Assembly: GCF_019207085.1 (NCBI RefSeq)
Contig: NZ_JAATOM010000007.1
Coordinates: 62,001 to 126,000 of the forward strand
Length of the DNA stretch: 64,000 nt
Source of the DNA: Variovorax sp. dw_308
GTDB lineage: Bacteria > Pseudomonadota > Gammaproteobacteria > Burkholderiales > Burkholderiaceae_C
Reading direction: 5' to 3'
Shown piece after piece: positions 48,753 to 57,781 of the stretch. The position numbers and the translations under genes were made by a program. The notes under the pieces are model-generated. The model was given only the letters and a program-made list of their open reading frames with translations. It was not told the origin of the DNA and searched no databases. How positions within the stretch are numbered: the stretch's first letter is position 1; each line of letters opens with the position of its first letter.

Positions 48753-49262
48753 ATGAACGACCATTCCAGCCCCGATCCCACCCACGAAGGCGCCGACGAC
48801 CTCGCCATCCAGGAACCCCGCCTCTGGCGCGACAGCGCATGGACGGCGCGCGTCATCAAGAACGAGGACGACGACGGCTGGGCCGTGTCGATGACGCGCC
48901 ATGGCGAGGCCGAGCCCGCGCTGGTCGGCCCCTGGACCATGGGCCGCGACAAGAAGAACCCGAAGCCGCTCGACACGCCGGCCTTCCACACGCTGGTGAA
49001 GACCGCCAACGAAGTGCTGCGCCGGCATGAGCAGCAACTGCATGCGCAACTGAACAAGCACCTCAGCATCGGCGTGGGCTCGGAGCGCATCCGCGTGGCG
49101 CTGCGCATCGTGCCCGACGAGGACAACCCGCATGCGCTGCTGACCGCGCAGGACGAGTCCGGCGCGCAACTGGGCGAGGCCCGCACTGCACCAGGCTTCA
49201 AGCTGACGTCGGCGAGTGCGCAGGCGTGGATCGAAGCGGGCTACCCGGCGCGGGCGCGCTAG
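48753..49262 (+). CDS. Conserved hypothetical protein (parent of remnant at 44313)
   Basis: A 169-residue cytosolic protein I cannot assign. It has an acidic N-terminus, a region WTARVIKNEDDDGWAVSMTRHGE, a likely helix (TLVKTANEVLRRHEQQLHAQLNKHL) and the core GSERIRVALRIVPDEDNPHALLTAQDE. The same core is found decayed at 44470-44670. This copy is intact with host-like codon use. Confidence 0.7.
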   Translation: MNDHSSPDPTHEGADDLAIQEPRLWRDSAWTARVIKNEDDDGWAVSMTRHGEAEPALVGPWTMGRDKKNPKPLDTPAFHTLVKTANEVLRRHEQQLHAQLNKHLSIGVGSERIRVALRIVPDEDNPHALLTAQDESGAQLGEARTAPGFKLTSASAQAWIEAGYPARAR

Positions 49263-49275
49263 TTCGCTGGTTGGT

Positions 49276-49950
49276 TCAGGAGCCGGCCGGGGCGGCCTGC
49301 CGGGGCCGGTCGATGACGTAGTACGACTTGACCATGCCCATCGCCCGTTCGAAGGTCACGTCGGCCGCGGGGAAGAGCGCATCGATCTCCGCGCGCCGCA
49401 GCAGCCGCGTGCCCCAGTAGTAGTTGCGGATGGTCGGCGCATCCGGATGCGAGAGCAGGCGCCACGGGCTGACGTGGATCAGCAGGTAGCCCAGCCTGCG
49501 CGGCAGCCAGTGCACGAAGGGCATGAGGAAGTGCGGCTCGAACGGAAAGGACCACGCCGGGGTCTGGCAGAACACCAGCTTCGAGACGCGCCGCATCTCT
49601 TCGGCAAGTGCCTTGCGCTGCTCGCGCGGCACATGCTCGATGACGGAGTTGCAGATCAGGAGGTCGAAGAACCGGTCCGGCGCGGGGATGTGCTGGCCAT
49701 CGTAGATGACGGTCTTGATGTCGCCGGCCGAGACATCCGCGCCCTGCTGGACCTCGCCGTCGTCCACGTTGTAGATGGTGATCTGCCCGCGCGGGATCGG
49801 CAGCTCGATCTTGTCCCAGAAGTGCCGCGAGCCGCCGAGGTCGCAGATGCGCATCGAGGCGATGCCCGGGAATGCTTTCAGGATGAATTTTCCGCGGCGC
49901 AATCGAAAGTGCCGCGTGATCGGACCGATGACCTGATGCCACAACGACAT
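49276..49950 (-). CDS. SAM-dependent methyltransferase (class I)
   Basis: A 224-residue protein with a class I methyltransferase layout: motif I MRICDLGGSRHFWDKIELP near residue 33, an acidic strand IYNVDDGE, then VIYDGQHIPAPDRFFDLLICNSVIEHVPREQR, the typical motif IV with a post-Glu-His. The C-terminal half has a hydrophobic segment (FLMPFVHWLPRRLGYLLIHVSPWRLLS) that may be membrane-associated. The substrate is unknown; relatives sit in sugar or lipid modification. It stands alone and faces the gene at 48753. Confidence 0.82.
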   Translation of the reverse strand: MSLWHQVIGPITRHFRLRRGKFILKAFPGIASMRICDLGGSRHFWDKIELPIPRGQITIYNVDDGEVQQGADVSAGDIKTVIYDGQHIPAPDRFFDLLICNSVIEHVPREQRKALAEEMRRVSKLVFCQTPAWSFPFEPHFLMPFVHWLPRRLGYLLIHVSPWRLLSHPDAPTIRNYYWGTRLLRRAEIDALFPAADVTFERAMGMVKSYYVIDRPRQAAPAGS

Positions 49951-50131
49951 GATTGCGCCTCCCTGCGATATTCGGCAACGCCTCGTCACCTTGCTCGACA
50001 GGCCTACGGTATGCAAGAAGAGGGGTAGGGTCAACGGTACGTTTGACCGGTACCTTTGGCCGCCCCGGCGCGGCCCGTTCGGTCCATACTTTTGACGACA
50101 AGCGTGCCCGGCCGGGCACCGGGCGCGCGAC

Positions 50132-50566
50132 TCAGCAGTTGCCCTTCTTCGCCTGCCCCGGCGGGCAGTGATAGCCGCCGCCGTGGTGATGGTCGTGAGA
50201 TTCGTAGCGCTGCTCGCGCTCCCATTCGCGGTGTTCCTCGCGCCGCTCCGCACGGCGCCAATCGCCCTCGCGCCAGCGCCACCCGCCATCCACCGCCACC
50301 CAGGCGCCGGGCGCATAGGCGTAGTCGGGCCGCGCCTGCTGCCAGCGACCTGGACGCCATGCGTAGGCGCGTCCATCCCATTGCCAGTGGCCCGGCACCC
50401 AGGCCTGGCTCGGGCGCGGCGCCGGCATGACTTCGTAGCGCGGCGGCGGCGGCGCCACCTGCACGACGCCGGGCAGTGGCACGTTGATGTTCACGGAGAC
50501 CTGGGCGACCGCGGTGAATGCTGCGGCCGACAGGGCCGCGGAGATGACGAGTGGAATGGCTTTCAA
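50132..50566 (-). CDS. Exported YXWGXW-repeat protein
   Basis: A 144-residue protein with a signal peptide (ISAALSAAAFTAVAQ), a proline run and repeated W-x-x-G-x-W units (WVPGHWQWDGRAYAWRPGRWQ, YAPGAWVAVDGGW). The C-terminus is rich in Arg/Glu and His (HDHHHGGGYHCPPGQAKKGNC), which may bind metal. Such repeats occur in small envelope proteins of unknown function. Confidence 0.82.
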   Translation of the reverse strand: MKAIPLVISAALSAAAFTAVAQVSVNINVPLPGVVQVAPPPPRYEVMPAPRPSQAWVPGHWQWDGRAYAWRPGRWQQARPDYAYAPGAWVAVDGGWRWREGDWRRAERREEHREWEREQRYESHDHHHGGGYHCPPGQAKKGNC

Positions 50567-50751
50567 CGTGGGGACTCCTCAGTAGTCAGGGTACCGGGCG
50601 AGGACCGCACGAAGTGCAGTCGACGCCTCGTAAAAGGGCGAGAGCGTACTCGACCCCGGTTCCCGGCCCTCGCATGGGTCTCCATCGCCCTCACTCGACC
50701 GGAACTGCCCCGCCCATAGGCAATCTGCACAGGCAGGCTTACGATGCCCGC

Positions 50752-51645
50752 ATGCCGCCCCCCTCCGCATCGCGGAACCCCGACCCGGACCGCTTCGGCA
50801 AGCCCACGTCGGGCCTGCGGCTCGCGCTCTACACCATCATCTTCGAGGCCGACACGCGTGCCGGCAAGGCCTTCGACGTCGGGCTCATCATCCTCATACT
50901 CGCCAGCGTGGCGGCCGTGGTGCTCGACAGCGTGGCCTCGATCCATGCGCGCTTCGCCTTCGAGCTGAGGGTGTTCGAACTGCTCGTGACCGCCGCCTTC
51001 ACCATCGAATACCTGGTGCGGCTGGCCTGCGTGCGGCGGCCGGACCGCTATGCCTTCAGCGTGTTCGGCATCATCGACCTGCTGGCCCTGCTGCCCACCT
51101 ATCTTGCGGTGCTGGTGCCGGGCATGCATGCGCTGATCGACGTGCGCGTGCTGCGGCTGCTGCGCGTGTTCCGCGTGTTCAAGCTGACCGAGTACGTGGC
51201 GGAGTACGGCGCGCTGGGCCAGGCACTGGCGGCGTCGCGGCGCAAGATCCTGGTGTTCATGTCCTTCGTGCTGATGGTGGTGGTGGTCATGGGCACGCTG
51301 ATGTACGTGGTCGAGGGCCCGGAACATGGGTACACCAGCATCCCGGTGGGCGTGTACTGGGCCATCACGACGATGACCACGGTGGGCTTCGGCGACATCG
51401 CGCCGAAGACCGGCATCGGCCGTGCGATCGCCTCGGTGATGATGCTGCTGGGCTGGGGCACGCTGGCAGTGCCGACCGGCATCGTGAGCGCCGAGTTCAC
51501 GGTGCAGCGCCAGGGCCGCCGCACCACCACGCGCACCTGCCACGAATGCCTGAGCGAAGGGCATTCGCCGAATGCGCGCTTCTGCAGCGACTGCGGCGCA
51601 AAGCTGCCGGCCTACCAGCACGACGCGGCCGACGCGCGTGCATAG
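50752..51645 (+). CDS. Voltage-gated potassium channel with C-terminal zinc-ribbon
   Basis: A 297-residue channel with six membrane segments. S1 is DVGLIILILASVAAVVLD. S4 is a positive-rich helix (RVLRLLRVFRVFKLTEY). The pore carries the selectivity filter TTVGFGD. After S6, the C-terminus holds a short CHECL...CSDCG four-cysteine motif, a zinc-ribbon-like end uncommon in this family. The start at 50752 is the ATG before the charged N-terminus. The channel may set membrane potential; no partner gene is obvious. Confidence 0.92.
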   Translation: MPPPSASRNPDPDRFGKPTSGLRLALYTIIFEADTRAGKAFDVGLIILILASVAAVVLDSVASIHARFAFELRVFELLVTAAFTIEYLVRLACVRRPDRYAFSVFGIIDLLALLPTYLAVLVPGMHALIDVRVLRLLRVFRVFKLTEYVAEYGALGQALAASRRKILVFMSFVLMVVVVMGTLMYVVEGPEHGYTSIPVGVYWAITTMTTVGFGDIAPKTGIGRAIASVMMLLGWGTLAVPTGIVSAEFTVQRQGRRTTTRTCHECLSEGHSPNARFCSDCGAKLPAYQHDAADARA

Positions 51646-51744
51646 CGTCCGTAGCGTCCGGGCGAACTGCATCGGCCCGGCGGCGCTTGCCGGCGCACGG
51701 TTGGCCCTCTATCCTCTGGAGCCCAACTACAAGGAGACCAAGCC

Positions 51745-52062
51745 GTGATCAAAGTGAGCGTGATGTACCCCTACAAACCCGACGCGCGGTTCGACCACGT
51801 CTATTACCGCGACAAGCACATGCCGCTGTTGAAGGCCCGCCTGGGTGACGCTTGCCTCTACTACACGATAGACAAGGGCCTGGCCGGCGGCGCGCCCGGC
51901 GACCCGCCGACCTACATCGGCATGTGCCACGTCTTCAGCGACTCGGTCGAGATCTTCCAGGCCGGCTTCGGTCCGCATGCGAAGGAAATCCTGGGCGACA
52001 TCGCGAACTACACCGACCTGACGCCGGTCATGCAGATCAGCGAAGTGGTGGTCGAGAAGTAG
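51745..52062 (+). CDS. EthD-family protein
   Basis: A 105-residue dimeric alpha-beta barrel of the EthD family (VSVMYPYKPDARFDHVYYRDKHMPLL, then GMCHVFSDSVEIFQAGF). It starts with GTG at 51745, set by AAGGAGA 7 bases upstream; no ATG fits. Relatives support ring-degrading or ether-cleaving pathways, but no such genes are here. Confidence 0.88.
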   Translation: MIKVSVMYPYKPDARFDHVYYRDKHMPLLKARLGDACLYYTIDKGLAGGAPGDPPTYIGMCHVFSDSVEIFQAGFGPHAKEILGDIANYTDLTPVMQISEVVVEK

Positions 52063-52072
52063 GCAGCCCCCA

Positions 52073-52092
52073 GGGCCGGGCCACGCCGGCCC
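52073..52092. terminator. GC hairpin between convergent genes
   Basis: GGGCCGG-CCACG-CCGGCCC type stem between the EthD and trehalase stops, without a T-run. A weak terminator or attenuator at most. Confidence 0.4.
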
Positions 52093-52094
52093 GC

Positions 52095-53624
52095 CTATCG
52101 ATGCATCGGCTCGGCCGCATGCGCCACGCAGGCATGCGCCGTGTGTTGCGGATGCGCATGCAGCAGCGCGCGCGTGACGCCGTTGGTCCAGCCGAAGCCG
52201 TCCTGCAGCGGATATTCGCCACCGCCGCCGCCGGTCGTCATCTGGTGCTCGACCTGGCGCAGCGCGTACTTCTCGACCAGCTTGCCCTCGCGTTCGTAGA
52301 CCGCCGCCACGGTGGCGAGCCAGCGGTGCGCGATGGTGCGCGCCAGGTCGTCATGGCCGTACTTGTGGAAGCCGCTCATCGCCATCCATTGCAGCGAGGC
52401 CCAGCCGTTGGGCTGGTCCCATTGCTGGTCGCTGGTGCATTCGGTGGTCGACAGGCCGCCGGGGGCGAGCAGGCGCTGTTGCACGGTGGCGGCGAGCGCG
52501 TCGGCCTGCGGCGGGTCGGCGAGGCCGGCGAACAGCGGCGCGATGCAGGCCGCGGTGAGGCAGCTTCGGCGCTGGCGGAGGCGCCAGTCGTGGTCGAAGA
52601 AGGCGCCTTGGGCTTCGTCCCACATCCATGCCATGACGGCGGTCTTGCGGGCGGCTGCATGCGCTTCGAATTCGCGCGCGGTGCCGGCGTCGCCCGCCTG
52701 CCTGGAAAGCTCGGCGATCGTCGTCTCCAGCTTGAAGAGGAAGGCGTTGAGGTCGACCGGCACGATGTCGGTGGTGCAGATGCTCACGAGCGAATCCCGC
52801 TCGTCATGCTGCGGATGTTCCGCGAGCCAGCGCGTGCTGAAGTCCCAGCCTGACTCGGCCGCGGCGCGCAGGTCCCGGTACACCTCCGATGGCTCGCGGC
52901 CCGAGAGGCGCGCGGTCGTCACGTCTTCCAGCCAGGCCTCCTCGCGCGGCTCGTCGCGCTCGTCCCAGTAGCGGTTGAGCACGCTGCCGTCGGGCAGGCG
53001 CACCGCACGGCGATCGGCACTGCCCGGCGCCAGGCCATCGCTGCCGCGCATCCACCACGCATGTTCCTGGCGAAGCTGCGGCAGGAAGTCGGTCGCGCTG
53101 CATTTGTCGACGCTTTCCGACAGCTCGACCATGAACGCGAACAGCGGCGGCTGCGAGCGGCCGAGGTAGTAGGTGCGCGTGCCGTTGGGCACATGGCCGT
53201 AGGTGTCGATGAGGTGCGCGAAGTTGACGACCATGTCGTGCAGCAGGTCGGTGCGCCCGCTCGCCACCAGGCCGATCATGGTGAAGTACGAATCCCAGTA
53301 GTACATCTCGCCGAAGCGCCCGCCGGGCACCACGTAGGCATGCGGCACCTGCAGGGACGAGCCGCCCGGCGGATGCTCCAGCGGTTGCCGCGTAAGCACC
53401 GGCCACAGGTCGTCGATGTGCGCACAAAGCGGCTGGCCCGGCACCGAGATGTAGTCGCTGGGCGGGGGCAACTGCACCTCGAAGTGCTGGTCGACGAAGG
53501 CCTTGAGGTCGAAGCCGTCGGCCTTGCCTTGCGCGCGGTAGGCCTGGAGGATTTCCTGCGGGTCCTTCAGCGGCGCGCAGTCGACGAAGGTCTTGCTGTC
53601 GGCGAACACGCGTGCGCCCTGCAC
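52095..53624 (-). CDS. treA: Trehalase
   Basis: A glycoside hydrolase family 37 enzyme that splits trehalose into two glucose units. Family signatures are PGGRFGEMYYWDSYF and QWDQPNGWASLQW (about 96-110 and 415-427 by this start), plus FVDCAP, NFAHLIDTYGHVPNGTR, and DGFGWTNGV. The frame stays open upstream to about 53750, with the conserved-looking lead TPADRYQELFTAVQ but without any ATG. The GTG at 53624 used here cuts into that region, so the true start must be an unusual codon further up or the 5' end is damaged. No signal peptide is visible. Confidence 0.85.
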   Translation of the reverse strand: MQGARVFADSKTFVDCAPLKDPQEILQAYRAQGKADGFDLKAFVDQHFEVQLPPPSDYISVPGQPLCAHIDDLWPVLTRQPLEHPPGGSSLQVPHAYVVPGGRFGEMYYWDSYFTMIGLVASGRTDLLHDMVVNFAHLIDTYGHVPNGTRTYYLGRSQPPLFAFMVELSESVDKCSATDFLPQLRQEHAWWMRGSDGLAPGSADRRAVRLPDGSVLNRYWDERDEPREEAWLEDVTTARLSGREPSEVYRDLRAAAESGWDFSTRWLAEHPQHDERDSLVSICTTDIVPVDLNAFLFKLETTIAELSRQAGDAGTAREFEAHAAARKTAVMAWMWDEAQGAFFDHDWRLRQRRSCLTAACIAPLFAGLADPPQADALAATVQQRLLAPGGLSTTECTSDQQWDQPNGWASLQWMAMSGFHKYGHDDLARTIAHRWLATVAAVYEREGKLVEKYALRQVEHQMTTGGGGGEYPLQDGFGWTNGVTRALLHAHPQHTAHACVAHAAEPMHR

Positions 53625-53725
53625 TGCCGTGAACAGCTCCTGGTAGCGGTCGGCCGGCGTCAGCGTGTCCGGCGCCGGGCAGGCCGAGGCGCGCGCCGCG
53701 GCATGTTGTCGGGAGTGGCCCTGGC

Positions 53726-54961
53726 TCAGACCACCCCCGCGGCGCGCAGGGCCGCTGCCTGCTGCGCGTCCACGCCGAGTTCAGCCAGCACTTCGAAGGT
53801 GTGCTGGCCCAGCGCAGGCGGCGCGTGCCGCAGCACAGGCGGGGTGGCCGACAGGCGCAGCGGACTCGCCACGCCGACGATCTGGTGGATGCCGTCGCCG
53901 GCATCGCGCGGCATCGTGACGGCCAGGCCGCGCGCCTTGACCTGCGCGTCGTCGAAGGCCTGGTCGATGTTGTTGATCGGGCCGCAGGGCACGGCCTTGT
54001 CTTCGAGCAGTGCGATCCATTCGGCCGTCGTGCGCGTGCGGGTGACGGCTTCCATCTCGGGGATCAGCACCTCGCGGTGTTTCACGCGCAGCGTGTTGGT
54101 GGCGTAGCGCGGATCGGTGGCCCAGCCCGGACGGCCGGCCGCCTCGCAGAAGCGCGCGAACTGCCCGTTGTTGCCGATGGCCAGCAGCATCGCGCCGTCC
54201 TGGGTGTGGAAGTCCTGGTAGGGCGCGAGGCTCGGATGGCTATTGCCCTGCCGTTGCGGCGCGACACCGGTGTTGAGGAAGGCGCTGGCCTGGTTGGCCA
54301 GGATGGCCATGCCGACGTCGAGCAGCGCCATGTCGATGTGCTGGCCCTCGCCGGTCTTGTGGCGCACGTTCAGCGCGGCGAGGATCGCGGTGCTGGCATA
54401 GACGCCGGTGAACAGGTCGGTGAGCGCCACGCCCACGCGCAGCGGGCCGCCGCCGGGTTCGTCATCCGGGCGGCCGGTGATGCTCATCATGCCGCTGGTG
54501 GCCTGGATCATCAGGTCGTAGCCGGCGCGCGTGGCATGCGGGCCGTCGTGGCCGAAGCCGGTCACGCTGCAGTAGATGAGGCGCGGGTTGAGGGCCTTGA
54601 GGCTGTCGTAGTCGAGCCCGTAGGCCTTGAGCCCGCCGGTCTTGAAGTTCTCCACCACGATGTCGCTCTGCGCGGCCATCTGCTTCAACAGCACCTGGCC
54701 CTCGGGCGTCGCCATGTCGATGGTGACCGAGCGCTTGTTGCGGTTGCAGGACGTGAAGTAGGTCGACTGGTGCGTGTCGTGGCCCTGCGCGTCCTTGAGG
54801 AAGGGCGGGCCCCAGGTACGCGTGTCGTCACCCGTGCCGGGGCGCTCGATCTTGACCACGTCCGCGCCCAGGTCCGCAAGGATCTGCGTGCACCACGGGC
54901 CGGCGAGCACGCGCGAGAGGTCGAGAACCTTGATGCCGTCGAGTGCTGCTTGGGGGGTCAT
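53726..54961 (-). CDS. CaiB/BaiF family CoA-transferase, probable glutarate CoA-transferase
   Basis: A 411-residue family III CoA-transferase. Features: GIKVLDLSRVLAGPWCTQILADLGADVVKIE at the N-terminus, NRNKRSVTIDM, the catalytic Asp in RAGYDLMIQATSG (about 165-170), and DLFTGVYASTAILAAL. Placed directly downstream of glutaryl-CoA dehydrogenase, it most likely activates glutarate to glutaryl-CoA, as in SUGCT-type enzymes. A 170-bp gap filled by an intergenic repeat separates the two. The stop is close to the unclear 5' end of trehalase. Confidence 0.9.
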   Translation of the reverse strand: MTPQAALDGIKVLDLSRVLAGPWCTQILADLGADVVKIERPGTGDDTRTWGPPFLKDAQGHDTHQSTYFTSCNRNKRSVTIDMATPEGQVLLKQMAAQSDIVVENFKTGGLKAYGLDYDSLKALNPRLIYCSVTGFGHDGPHATRAGYDLMIQATSGMMSITGRPDDEPGGGPLRVGVALTDLFTGVYASTAILAALNVRHKTGEGQHIDMALLDVGMAILANQASAFLNTGVAPQRQGNSHPSLAPYQDFHTQDGAMLLAIGNNGQFARFCEAAGRPGWATDPRYATNTLRVKHREVLIPEMEAVTRTRTTAEWIALLEDKAVPCGPINNIDQAFDDAQVKARGLAVTMPRDAGDGIHQIVGVASPLRLSATPPVLRHAPPALGQHTFEVLAELGVDAQQAAALRAAGVV

Positions 54962-54989
54962 GTCGAGCTGAGGTTTGGATGCGGGTACC

Positions 54990-55128
54990 GGCCGCGAAGG
55001 ACGCGAAGGACGCGAAGGACGCGAAGGTTGCGCGAAGGACGCGAAAAATACAAAGAAAACTTTGAAGGTCTTCTTTCGCGTCCTTCGCGGAACCTTTGCG
55101 TCCTTCGCGTACGGCCAAGTCCGAATTC
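54990..55128. repeat. Dispersed intergenic inverted repeat, family B, copy 2
   Basis: It fills the gap between gcdH and the CoA-transferase gene. The left side is a short tandem array of GCGAAGGAC units, the right arm TCTTCTTTCGCGTCCTTCGC continues into GTACGGCCAAGTCCG. It matches 16987-17118 at both ends. Likely a readthrough-limiting hairpin or a mobile repeat. Confidence 0.85.
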
Positions 55129-55131
55129 GCG

Positions 55132-56334
55132 TCAGTTCGCGAAGGCGGCGATGCCGGTGATGGCGCGGCCCAGGATCAGCGCGTGGATATCGTGCGTGCC
55201 TTCGTAGGTGTTGACCACTTCGAGGTTGACCAGGTGGCGCGCCACGCCGAACTCGTCGCTGATGCCGTTGCCGCCCATCATGTCGCGCGCCAGCCGGGCG
55301 ATGTCCAGCGACTTGCCGCAGTTGTTGCGCTTCACGATCGAGGTGATCTCGACCGCCGCGGTGCCCTCGTCCTTCATGCGGCCCAGGCGCAGGCTGGCTT
55401 GCAGGCCCAGCGTGATCTCGGTCTGCATGTCGGCCAGCTTCTTCTGGATCAGCTGGTTGGCAGCCAGCGGGCGGCCGAACTGCTTGCGGTCCAGCACGTA
55501 CTGGCGGGCGCGGTGGAAGCAGTCCTCGGCCGCACCGATGGCGCCCCAGGAGATGCCGTAGCGTGCGCTGTTCAGGCAGGTGAACGGGCCTTTCAGACCT
55601 TGCACTTCGGGGAAGGCGTTTTCCTCAGGGCAGAACACGCCGTCCATGACGATCTCGCCGGTGATGCTGGCGCGCAGGCCGACCTTGCTGTGGATCGCCG
55701 GGGCGCTCAGGCCCTTCATGCCCTTCTCCAGCACGAAGCCGCGGATCGGGCCGACGGCGCCGCTCTCGCTGACTTCCTTGGCCCACACCACGAACACGTC
55801 GGCGATCGGCGAATTGCTGATCCACATCTTGCTGCCGCTGAGCGAATAGCCGCCCGGCACCTTCTTGGCGCGGGTGGCCATGCTGCCGGGGTCGGAGCCG
55901 TGGTCGGGTTCGGTCAGGCCGAAGCAGCCGATCCATTCGCCGGTCGCGAGCTTGGGCAGGAACTTCTGCTTTTGCGCGACGGTGCCGAACTCGTTGATCG
56001 GCACCATGACGAGCGAGCTCTGCACACTGGCCATCGAGCGGTAGCCCGAATCGACGCGCTCGACTTCGCGGGCGATCAGGCCGTAGCAGACGTAGTTGAG
56101 GCCGGGGCCGCCGTATTCCTCGGGGATGGTCGGGCCGAGCAGGCCAAGCGCGCCCATTTCGCGAAAGATCGCCGGATCGGTGATGCCGCTGCGGAAGCCT
56201 TCGATGACGCGCGGCAGCAGGCGCTCCTGGCAATAGGCGTTGGCCGCGTCACGCACCATGCGCTCGTCGTCGGTGAGTTGCTGGTCGAGCAGCAGCGGGT
56301 CGTCCCAGTGGAAGTGGGCTTTGTTCGAGGCCAT
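55132..56334 (-). CDS. gcdH: Glutaryl-CoA dehydrogenase
   Basis: An FAD enzyme that oxidises and decarboxylates glutaryl-CoA to crotonyl-CoA in lysine, tryptophan and glutarate breakdown. The protein has 400 residues. Evidence: acyl-CoA dehydrogenase segments [17 protein letters not shown] and [16 protein letters not shown], the Arg-containing [12 protein letters not shown], and the C-terminal catalytic Glu in [21 protein letters not shown]. The last is specific for this clade. The start at 56334 fits the family N-terminus. It is divergent from a LysR gene and heads gcdH-CoA-transferase. Confidence 0.96.
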   Translation of the reverse strand: MASNKAHFHWDDPLLLDQQLTDDERMVRDAANAYCQERLLPRVIEGFRSGITDPAIFREMGALGLLGPTIPEEYGGPGLNYVCYGLIAREVERVDSGYRSMASVQSSLVMVPINEFGTVAQKQKFLPKLATGEWIGCFGLTEPDHGSDPGSMATRAKKVPGGYSLSGSKMWISNSPIADVFVVWAKEVSESGAVGPIRGFVLEKGMKGLSAPAIHSKVGLRASITGEIVMDGVFCPEENAFPEVQGLKGPFTCLNSARYGISWGAIGAAEDCFHRARQYVLDRKQFGRPLAANQLIQKKLADMQTEITLGLQASLRLGRMKDEGTAAVEITSIVKRNNCGKSLDIARLARDMMGGNGISDEFGVARHLVNLEVVNTYEGTHDIHALILGRAITGIAAFAN

Positions 56335-56512
56335 GGGGGCTTGTCTCCGGAAAGATGTTGAAACGGGAATGAGGCTGATCGTAGCGGTGGGAGGGGTGCG
56401 GCGCAAACGAGTTCTTTGCACCCAGTTATGCGATGGACGCATGTCTTGGCGGGCTGCCACTACGCCACTTCATTGGTAAGGCGGCGCTGCGAGTCATACA
56501 CTGCCGGTATAC

Positions 56513-57424
56513 ATGCGCCGCAAGATCCCGCCCCTCCAGACGCTCGTCTGCTTCGACGCTGCCGCGCGCCACGAGAGCTACACCCGCGCGGCGCAGGAAC
56601 TGTCGCTCACGCAAAGCGCGGTGTCACGCCAGATCGGCACGCTGGAATCGTTCCTTGGCGTGGCGCTGTTCCGCCGCACGCGGCACGGCGTCGCGCTCAC
56701 GGCCAGCGGCGCGGCCTATGCGCGGCAGATCACCAAGCGTTTGGAAGCGATGGAGCGCGACACGCTCGACGCGATGTCACACCAGGGCGAAGGCGGCTCG
56801 CTCGCGCTGGCGGCCGTGCCGACGTTCGCCACGCGCTGGCTGATCCCGCGATTGCCCGCCTTCGCGGAAATGCGGCCCGACGTGGTGGTGCACATCGAGA
56901 CCCGCACGCGGCCCTTTCTCTTTGCGGATGCCGAGTTCGATGCCGCGCTGTATGCAGGGACGCCCGCGCAGGTTGCCAATTGGGCTGGCACGCGGGCATT
57001 GCTGCTGCTGCACGAGGATGTGGTGCCGCTGTGCAGTCCGAAGTTGCTGCCGCGCGGCAAGCCGGTGGCGCCAGCCGCGATCGCGAGGCTGCCGCTTCTG
57101 CAGCAGAGCACGCGCCCCGACATCTGGCGCCAGTGGTTCGACGCGCAGCAGGTCGATGCGCCCGGTGCGCGCGGCGGCCCGCGCTACGAGTTGTTTTCGA
57201 TGCTGGCGACGGGCGCGGCCCATGGGCTCGGGGTTACGCTGATGCCGACCATGCTGGTGGCCGACGAACTCGCGCGCGGCGAACTCGTGGTGGCCTGCGC
57301 GCGACCGTTGGCGGGCGAGCGCAACTACTACCTCGTCACGCCCGACCGCGGCGATCCGCCACCATTGCTGGAGCTCTTCGCTGGATGGTTGCTAGGACAG
57401 GCGCAGGCATCGATGCGGCGTTAA
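56513..57424 (+). CDS. LysR-family regulator, probable regulator of gcdH
   Basis: A 303-residue LysR protein of the GcvA-like branch: PPLQTLVCFDAAARHESYTRAAQEL with the helix-turn-helix TQSAVSRQIGTLESFLGVALF, then an effector domain (LALAAVPTFATRWLIPRL). The ATG at 56513 lies within ATACACTGCCGGTATACATG, a dyad (GTATAC nearby) that may be its own site. It is divergent from gcdH, the usual arrangement for a glutarate-responsive activator. The effector is inferred. Confidence 0.9.
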   Translation: MRRKIPPLQTLVCFDAAARHESYTRAAQELSLTQSAVSRQIGTLESFLGVALFRRTRHGVALTASGAAYARQITKRLEAMERDTLDAMSHQGEGGSLALAAVPTFATRWLIPRLPAFAEMRPDVVVHIETRTRPFLFADAEFDAALYAGTPAQVANWAGTRALLLLHEDVVPLCSPKLLPRGKPVAPAAIARLPLLQQSTRPDIWRQWFDAQQVDAPGARGGPRYELFSMLATGAAHGLGVTLMPTMLVADELARGELVVACARPLAGERNYYLVTPDRGDPPPLLELFAGWLLGQAQASMRR

Positions 57425-57454
57425 CGTTCTTCGTCCGCACCCCGACGACTCCGG

Positions 57455-57474
57455 GCGTCACAAGGATGTGACGC
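57455..57474. other. Perfect hairpin after LysR gene
   Basis: GCGTCACA-AGGA-TGTGACGC, an 8-bp stem with a 4-base loop, without a full T-run. It lies 17 bp before the promoter-like pair at 57491 and may end LysR transcription. Confidence 0.6.
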
Positions 57475-57490
57475 TCGCTGTCCTTCTTTC

Positions 57491-57525
57491 GGGGGATGTC
57501 AGCAGCAGCTTTCGCGGTCTAGAGT
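57491..57525 (+). promoter_or_regulatory. Promoter-like pair GGGGGATG-N20-CTAGAGT, copy 1
   Basis: GGGGGATG (57491-57498) and CTAGAGT (57519-57525) are separated by exactly 20 bp. The same two blocks with the same spacing occur at 61636-61670 before the cyclase. The bases between the blocks differ. Both pairs precede a similar short ORF by about 47-50 bp. This looks like a promoter or activator plus promoter used by a dedicated regulator or sigma factor. Confidence 0.6.
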
Positions 57526-57571
57526 GGGGTGAGGCCTTCGCCTCCTTGCCTACGCGAATGAAGGGCTTCAG

Positions 57572-57781
57572 ATGGACGTTGCGCTCGACTTCACCTGCAC
57601 CATGCAAGAGAGCAGAGCGGTCAAGGTGCCGGCACGTGGCAATGCCATGGACAGCACGCCTGTATTGACTGGCACCCATCGCGCAAGGAACCCCCGCCTG
57701 ATCGCAAGTGGAAAGGCCACCGGCCCTGGCGTTTCGCAGGCAACCACGGGAGGATTCATCGTGATTGCACACAACGTGGTC
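57572..57781 (+). other. Leader region with short conserved ORF start, copy 1
   Basis: GAAGGGC followed by ATG at 57572 starts a frame MDVALDFTCTMQESR. The copy at 61720 reads MEAAYNFTCTAREVV with the same ribosome-binding site and spacing. The frame runs on open into the binding-protein gene, but if it were the true start the signal peptide would be internal. A separate leader peptide is therefore more likely. The rest of this 357-bp gap has no other feature. Confidence 0.5.

Noticed and set aside
54993..55045. Short tandem repeats resembling a CRISPR array
   Set aside because: Units are only 9-10 bp (GCGAAGGAC) with no spacers and no cas genes; they are one arm of a hairpin repeat.
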